Part shown: in pieces, positions 60,217-64,000 of the stretch | How positions within the stretch are numbered: position 1 is the stretch's first letter | Layout: the number at the start of each line of letters is the position of its first letter | DNA from: Planctomycetota bacterium | GTDB lineage: Bacteria > Planctomycetota > UBA8742 > UBA2392 | Assembly (NCBI GenBank): GCA_027493625.1 | Contig: JAOSKM010000001.1 | Coordinates: 339,489-403,488, forward strand | Length of the DNA stretch: 64,000 bases | Direction: 5' to 3' | The notes under the pieces: generated by a model | Databases searched by the model: none | What the model saw: only the letters and a program-made list of their open reading frames with translations | What the model was told of the DNA's origin: nothing | Position numbers and translations under genes: made by a program

Positions 60217-60313
60217 GAACTGCACACCTCAGCCCTTACAGGCGGAACTTGGATTTGCGGACGCCGGGCCAACCTCGCCCTCGCTACGTCGGCCCGGCGT
60301 CTGCGCTCCTGAA

Positions 60314-61141
60314 CTACTTGAAGATCTCGGCGAAGAATTCCTCCATGCGCTGCCAGGAGCGGGCGTCGGCCTGGGCGCTGTAGGCCACGCCGCGGCTGGG
60401 GTCGTTGCCGGCGTTGGGGTTGGTGAAGGCGTGCACCGTGTGGCCGTAGAGGTCGAGCTCGTAGTCCACGCCGGCGTCTTTCATTTCCTGGTTGATCACG
60501 GCCACCGACTCGAAGTCGTCGTCGGCGCCGTGCAGCACCAGCACCTTGCCCTTGATGTTCTTCGCGTCCTCGGGCGTTGCGTTGCGCAGGCTGCCGTGGA
60601 AGCTGATCACGCCCTTCACGTCGGCGCCGCTGCGCGCGAGCTCAAGGGCGCTGAAGCCGCCGAAGCAGTAGCCCATGGCGCTGACTTTCTCCTTATCGGC
60701 CTGCTCCAGCGCGATCGCCGCGTTCAGGCCCGCCTGCAGGCGGGTGCGCAGCGCCGCGCTGTCGTTCTTCCAGGCGCCGGCGGTTTTGCCGGCCTCGCCG
60801 GCGTTGGCGGGGCGCACGCCCTTGCCGTACACGTCAACGCTGAAGGCCAGGTAGCCGAGCGCCGCCAGTTGCTTCGCGCGGGCTTCGTCGAACTCGCCGC
60901 GGCCCATCCAGTCGTGGATCACCAGCACCACCGGGCGCTTGCCCTTCAGGTTGGCGTCCCAGGCCGCGAAGCCTTCGCACTCCGTGTCGCCATCCTTGTA
61001 GGTGACGACCTGGGTGCTGATGTTCGGCCCGGCCTGCTTGCTGGTTTCCTGGGCCTCGGTGTTGCGGTTGGTCAGGTCCGTGACCACCACGGTCGCGACA
61101 ATCATCAGTGCGGCCAGGGCCGCGGTCAGCGTGGTTTTCAT
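60314..61141 (-). CDS. Exported dienelactone-hydrolase-family protein
   Basis: 275 residues with an N-terminal signal or anchor (about 4-24). The alpha/beta-hydrolase triad of the DLH type is visible: cysteine in 'GYCFGGFSALEL' (about 157), aspartate in 'LHGADDDFE' (about 207) and histidine in 'YGHTVHAFTNP' (about 238). DLH enzymes open lactone rings, but many homologues cleave other esters. Export is unusual for ring-cleavage pathways, so a different ester is likely. Confidence 0.87.
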   Translation of the reverse strand: MKTTLTAALAALMIVATVVVTDLTNRNTEAQETSKQAGPNISTQVVTYKDGDTECEGFAAWDANLKGKRPVVLVIHDWMGRGEFDEARAKQLAALGYLAFSVDVYGKGVRPANAGEAGKTAGAWKNDSAALRTRLQAGLNAAIALEQADKEKVSAMGYCFGGFSALELARSGADVKGVISFHGSLRNATPEDAKNIKGKVLVLHGADDDFESVAVINQEMKDAGVDYELDLYGHTVHAFTNPNAGNDPSRGVAYSAQADARSWQRMEEFFAEIFK

Positions 61142-61210
61142 GCTCTCTCCTCGATCGTTCAACGTGGAAATTCCAGCACGGGAACGGCCTGAGGGCGAGG
61201 GCCATTCCAC

Positions 61211-61675
61211 CTAATCCGAGGTCGCGGCGACCGGCGCCGGTGCGTCGGCAGTGCGTGTCGCCACGGACTTGCGGGCGGGGGCGGGTTTGGGCTCTGCATC
61301 GGCGGCGGGCTGAGGCTCGGGTGAATCAACCGCCGGCTGCTCGGCCTTGGCCTTTGCGTCCGTGTCCAGCATTTCGTCGATGTCGGCGCGGCATTTCGCC
61401 AGCTTCTGTTCGCGCTGGCGCGTGAGGTTCATGAGCTGCGCGCGGGCGCGGTTGGCCTCGGCCGTGGTGATGACCGGTTGGCCGTGGGTGGGAGCGCCCT
61501 GGCGCTGGGCGCGATAGTCATCCAGCATCTCGCGGGCCGACTGGATGCCGAAGTCGATGTCGTTGCCGCCGGTCTCATGGTACAGGCGCCAGGCCATGGC
61601 GATCTCATCCCACATGCGGTCTTTGCCGCGCGGGTTGCGGTCTTCACGGCCGCGGACGTTTGCGTAACGGGACAT
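61211..61675 (-). CDS. Hypothetical protein with disordered acidic tail
   Basis: 154 residues from ATG 61675. A helical part ('MWDEIAMAWRLYHETGG', 'ANRARAQLMNLTRQREQKL') is followed by a proline/alanine/glutamate-rich tail. No signal peptide and no family recognised. The 239 bases to the divergent gene (61676-61914) hold nothing clear. Confidence 0.62.
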   Translation of the reverse strand: MSRYANVRGREDRNPRGKDRMWDEIAMAWRLYHETGGNDIDFGIQSAREMLDDYRAQRQGAPTHGQPVITTAEANRARAQLMNLTRQREQKLAKCRADIDEMLDTDAKAKAEQPAVDSPEPQPAADAEPKPAPARKSVATRTADAPAPVAATSD

Positions 61676-61914
61676 GTCAGACTCTCCGAAAGGCGGAAAA
61701 AACTCCGCCCACACCCATTGCGGCGGATGGAGTCCAGAAAGGCCTGAAAACGCCCCACGGACAATCAGCCGAAGTTCCCGAAACGGCCGTGAACAAAGGG
61801 TTTGGAGTGCCCGAAAAAATTCAGGGATTTTTCCGCGGCCACACGGTGCTCAGGCTCAGACCGGATGGTTCCGTGCGAATTCCGGGTTAACGTGGAGTAC
61901 GGACGGGGACACGG

Positions 61915-62745
61915 ATGGAGTGGGTCGCGCTGGGAGTCGGGCTGTGCCTGTTGCTGCTGGTGGGGCTGGGCCACATGGGCTGCCGGCGGCACGCGCTTCT
62001 GCAGCGGCGTGGGGCCGAGGCACTGGCCGCGATGCCGGCTGTGGGCCCTGACATGCTGCTCGATCAACTGCCAGGCGCGGCGCAGCGCATGTTGCGCCAT
62101 GCGATCGGCGACAATGCGAAGCCCGTGCGGGCGGTGCGTTTCCGCGCGGTGGGGCAGATCCGCCCCGCCAAAGACGGCCCCTGGCTGCCGTGCGAAGCGC
62201 GCCAGACCCTGCGCGTGCCGGGCGGCTTCACCTGGCGCTGCGCCGTGCGCGGGGGCCTGATGCGGCTGACGGGCGGCGATCACTACCTCGGGCATCACGG
62301 CGGCGTGCGATTCTGGCTGTGGGGGATCCTGCGGGTGGCGAAGGCCGACGGGCCCGACATCGACCGCAGCGCCGCCCACCGCACGCTGCTTGAGGCAATC
62401 TGGTTCCCGCCGGCGCTGGCGCGTCACGAGTCTGTACAGTGGCTCGAGGGCGACGACGACACCGCCCGCGCACGCCTGAACATCGACGGCACGCAGATCG
62501 TCGTGGAGTACAAGGTCGCGCCCGACGGCCGAATCATCAGCCTGTGCGGCGAGCGCTGGGGCGACCCGGCGAACAAGGGCAACCCGCAGGCGCTGCCATT
62601 CGGGGGTATCATGGAGGCCGAGCAGACCGTGCAGGGCTACACGATTCCCAGCCGTTTCCGCGTCGGCTGGCACTTCGGCACCGAGCGCTGGGATGAAGGC
62701 GAGTTCTATCGCGCCGAGTTGAAGGACATCGAGTTTGTTGAGTGA
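61915..62745 (+). CDS. DUF6544-like membrane-anchored protein
   Basis: 276 residues. One N-terminal membrane helix (about 4-22). The soluble part has the DUF6544 pattern: 'VRFRAVGQIRPAKDGPWLPCEARQ', 'GGFTWRCAVRGG', 'HRTLLEAIWFPPALAR', 'IVVEYKVAPDGRIIS', 'GYTIPSRFRVGWHFGTERWDEGEFYRAEL' (fragments). Function unknown. Its stop overlaps the next start. Confidence 0.78.
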   Translation: MEWVALGVGLCLLLLVGLGHMGCRRHALLQRRGAEALAAMPAVGPDMLLDQLPGAAQRMLRHAIGDNAKPVRAVRFRAVGQIRPAKDGPWLPCEARQTLRVPGGFTWRCAVRGGLMRLTGGDHYLGHHGGVRFWLWGILRVAKADGPDIDRSAAHRTLLEAIWFPPALARHESVQWLEGDDDTARARLNIDGTQIVVEYKVAPDGRIISLCGERWGDPANKGNPQALPFGGIMEAEQTVQGYTIPSRFRVGWHFGTERWDEGEFYRAELKDIEFVE

Positions 62746-63295
62746 GTCCGCCGAGATCATCGAAACCCCTCGCCTGCGGCTGGTTCCGTTCGCGCTGCCG
62801 CTGATGCTGGCGGCGCGCGACGGTGAGCTGGCTGCGGTGGGGGAAGCACTGGGCGCCGCTGTCCCGCGCGGCTGGCCCAGCGACGGCGTGCGCGACTACC
62901 AGCTTCCCTCGCAGATCGGCGCCCTGCGCAAGGGCGTAGCCCTCAAGTGGCTCGGCCGTCTGATCATCACGCGCGGCGCAGGCAATCCTGCCTGTGGTCC
63001 TGAACTCGCCGGGGTGATCAACCTGAAAGGCGAGCCCGATGCCGCAGGCCGCGTCGAGATCGGCTATGAGGTGGTGGAGTCGCAGCGCCGCAAGGGCTAC
63101 GCCACGGAGGCCGCGCACGCCTTGCTGGCCTGGTGTTTCCGGCAGCCGCCGGTGAAGGCCGTGCTGGCGCGCACGCTGCCGCACAACGAGATCAGCGCGC
63201 ACATGCTGCAACGCCTGGGTTTTGAAAGGCTGGGCCCACAGCGGGACGCCAGCCTCGGCGAGATGATCGTCTGGGAAAACAGGAACCCCGGCTGA
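62735..63295 (+). CDS. RimJ/RimL-type GNAT acetyltransferase
   Basis: 186 residues from TTG 62735 (a second TTG follows at once), overlapping the previous stop. Typical opening 'IIETPRLRLVPFALPLML' and acetyl-CoA motif 'ESQRRKGYATEAAHALL', closing 'NEISAHMLQRLGFERLG'. The short stretch 'GAGNPACGPEL' is encoded by an imperfect palindrome (CAGGC...GCCTG) and may be a small insertion. N-terminal or amine acetylation expected. Confidence 0.82.
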   Translation: MLSESAEIIETPRLRLVPFALPLMLAARDGELAAVGEALGAAVPRGWPSDGVRDYQLPSQIGALRKGVALKWLGRLIITRGAGNPACGPELAGVINLKGEPDAAGRVEIGYEVVESQRRKGYATEAAHALLAWCFRQPPVKAVLARTLPHNEISAHMLQRLGFERLGPQRDASLGEMIVWENRNPG

Positions 63296-63312
63296 TGGGC
63301 CGGAGCGCCTGT

Positions 63313-64000
63313 TCAGGACTTCAACTCCCAGCGGCTGATGGTCAGGCGCTGGATTTCGGAGGTGCCCTCGATGATGGTCATCAGCCGGGCGGCGCGGAAG
63401 AACTCCTCCACCCGGTACTCGCGCATGTAGCCGTAGCCGCCGTGCACCTGGATCGCACCGCTGGTGACGCGCTCCGACATCTCGCTGGCGAACAGCTTGG
63501 CCTGCGCGGCCATGCTGATGAAGCGCGGGTCGCTGAGCCCGAACTGCTCCTTCAGCCACACCGCATGCCACACCAGCCCCTTGGCTGCGTTGATCTCGGT
63601 GATCATGTCCGCCAGCCTGAACGCCACGCCCTGGAACTCGCTGATCTTCTGGCCGAACTGCTCGCGCTCGACGGCGAAGCGCTTGGCGCGCTCAAAGGCC
63701 GCCTGCGCCAGGCCCAGGCTCTGCGTCGCGACGCTGAGCCGCCCGGTGTTGAGCGTCACCAGCGCGACCTTGAAGCCGTCGCCCTCCTTGCCCAGCAGGT
63801 TCCCGGCCGGGACTTCGCAGTCCTCGAAGATCAGCTCCGTGGTGGGCGAGGCGTGCACGCCCATCTTGTCCTCGACGGTGCCGACCTTGAACGGGCTGGC
63901 GTCCTTATCCACGAGAAAGGCGCTGATCAGCGGCTTGCCGTCGGCCTTCTCGCCTGTCTTGGCCCACACGATCAGCGTCTTGGCCACCGCGCCGTTGGTG
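63313..64000 (-). CDS. Acyl-CoA dehydrogenase, C-terminal part
   Basis: The window holds the last 228 residues; the gene starts beyond base 64000. The frame is open to the edge (TNGAVAKTLIVWAKTG), so no start is inside. Family marks: 'GVHASPTTELIFEDCEVPAGNLLG', 'GRLSVATQSLGLAQAAFERA', 'QVHGGYGYMREYRVEEFFR', and 'IIEGTSEIQRLTI', which holds the catalytic glutamate position. FAD-dependent oxidation of acyl-CoA in beta-oxidation or amino-acid breakdown; the chain length cannot be told from this part. Confidence 0.93.
   Translation of the reverse strand, partial: TNGAVAKTLIVWAKTGEKADGKPLISAFLVDKDASPFKVGTVEDKMGVHASPTTELIFEDCEVPAGNLLGKEGDGFKVALVTLNTGRLSVATQSLGLAQAAFERAKRFAVEREQFGQKISEFQGVAFRLADMITEINAAKGLVWHAVWLKEQFGLSDPRFISMAAQAKLFASEMSERVTSGAIQVHGGYGYMREYRVEEFFRAARLMTIIEGTSEIQRLTISRWELKS

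Overview
This is about 64 kb of GC-rich DNA (I judge roughly 65% G+C) from a Gram-negative bacterium. An outer-membrane BamA/POTRA-type protein, lipoproteins, TatA, an outer-membrane barrel and many signal-peptide proteins point to a diderm. The futalosine menaquinone genes mqnA and mqnC, a large UbiD-type decarboxylase, a CRTAC1/FG-GAP protein, DUF1579 and DUF6544-type proteins, giant secreted proteins of unknown function and a four-helix-bundle insertion element fit a Planctomycetota or related PVC lineage, probably an environmental, metagenome-derived assembly. That placement is inference; there is no rRNA gene in the window.

Layout. 1-3.4 kb (- strand): truncated BamA-like protein, a beta-class DNA methyltransferase fused to an endonuclease-like domain (broken by a homopolymer frameshift), and a threonine-dehydrogenase-like enzyme. 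3.5-7.2 kb: two hypothetical genes, then rpsB-tsf with a clear sigma70-type promoter. 7.6-14.4 kb (+ strand): three membrane-anchored proteins, a strong terminator, then three tandem HtrA-like proteins of which only the last keeps the catalytic triad. 14.4-20.3 kb (-): UbiD decarboxylase, TPR protein, zinc-ribbon membrane protein. 20.4-22.4 kb: tatA, tRNA-Leu(CAG), a perfect 21-bp hairpin, a four-helix-bundle gene bounded by 27-bp inverted repeats, and a sigma54-type activator. 22.4-26.5 kb: hypothetical genes, tsaE, thiL. 26.7-31.6 kb: LOG-family protein and two paralogous HTH-plus-TPR regulators flanking a secreted protein with a Cys-containing C-terminal anchor signal.

31.7-39.9 kb: LRR protein, MFS transporter, CRTAC1-like protein, membrane protein, sulfotransferase, lipoprotein. 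39.9-43.7 kb: mqnA, two translation-coupled small genes, mqnC, two hypothetical genes. 43.7-49 kb: repeats, a DUF1579 gene fragment, a beta-propeller protein, the intact DUF1579 gene, an AbrB/Doc toxin-antitoxin pair with a palindromic operator, and a ROK kinase. 49-64 kb: an 1123-residue secreted protein, outer-membrane barrel, AHSA1-type protein, nitroreductase, two clpS genes, acetyltransferases, glycosyltransferase, double-fasciclin lipoprotein, a REP-associated transposase element with about 100-bp inverted ends, dienelactone hydrolase, and a truncated acyl-CoA dehydrogenase.

Two themes run across the window. First, at least five genes are broken by one-base indels, most of them at homopolymers, which looks more like sequencing error than biology. 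Second, short perfect palindromes are common both between genes and in frame inside conserved genes (UbiD, MFS transporter, DUF1579 protein, ROK kinase), where they are translated into extra peptide. The least explained parts are the membrane-protein/pseudoprotease block at 7.6-14.4 kb and the regulator-flanked surface protein at 27-32 kb.
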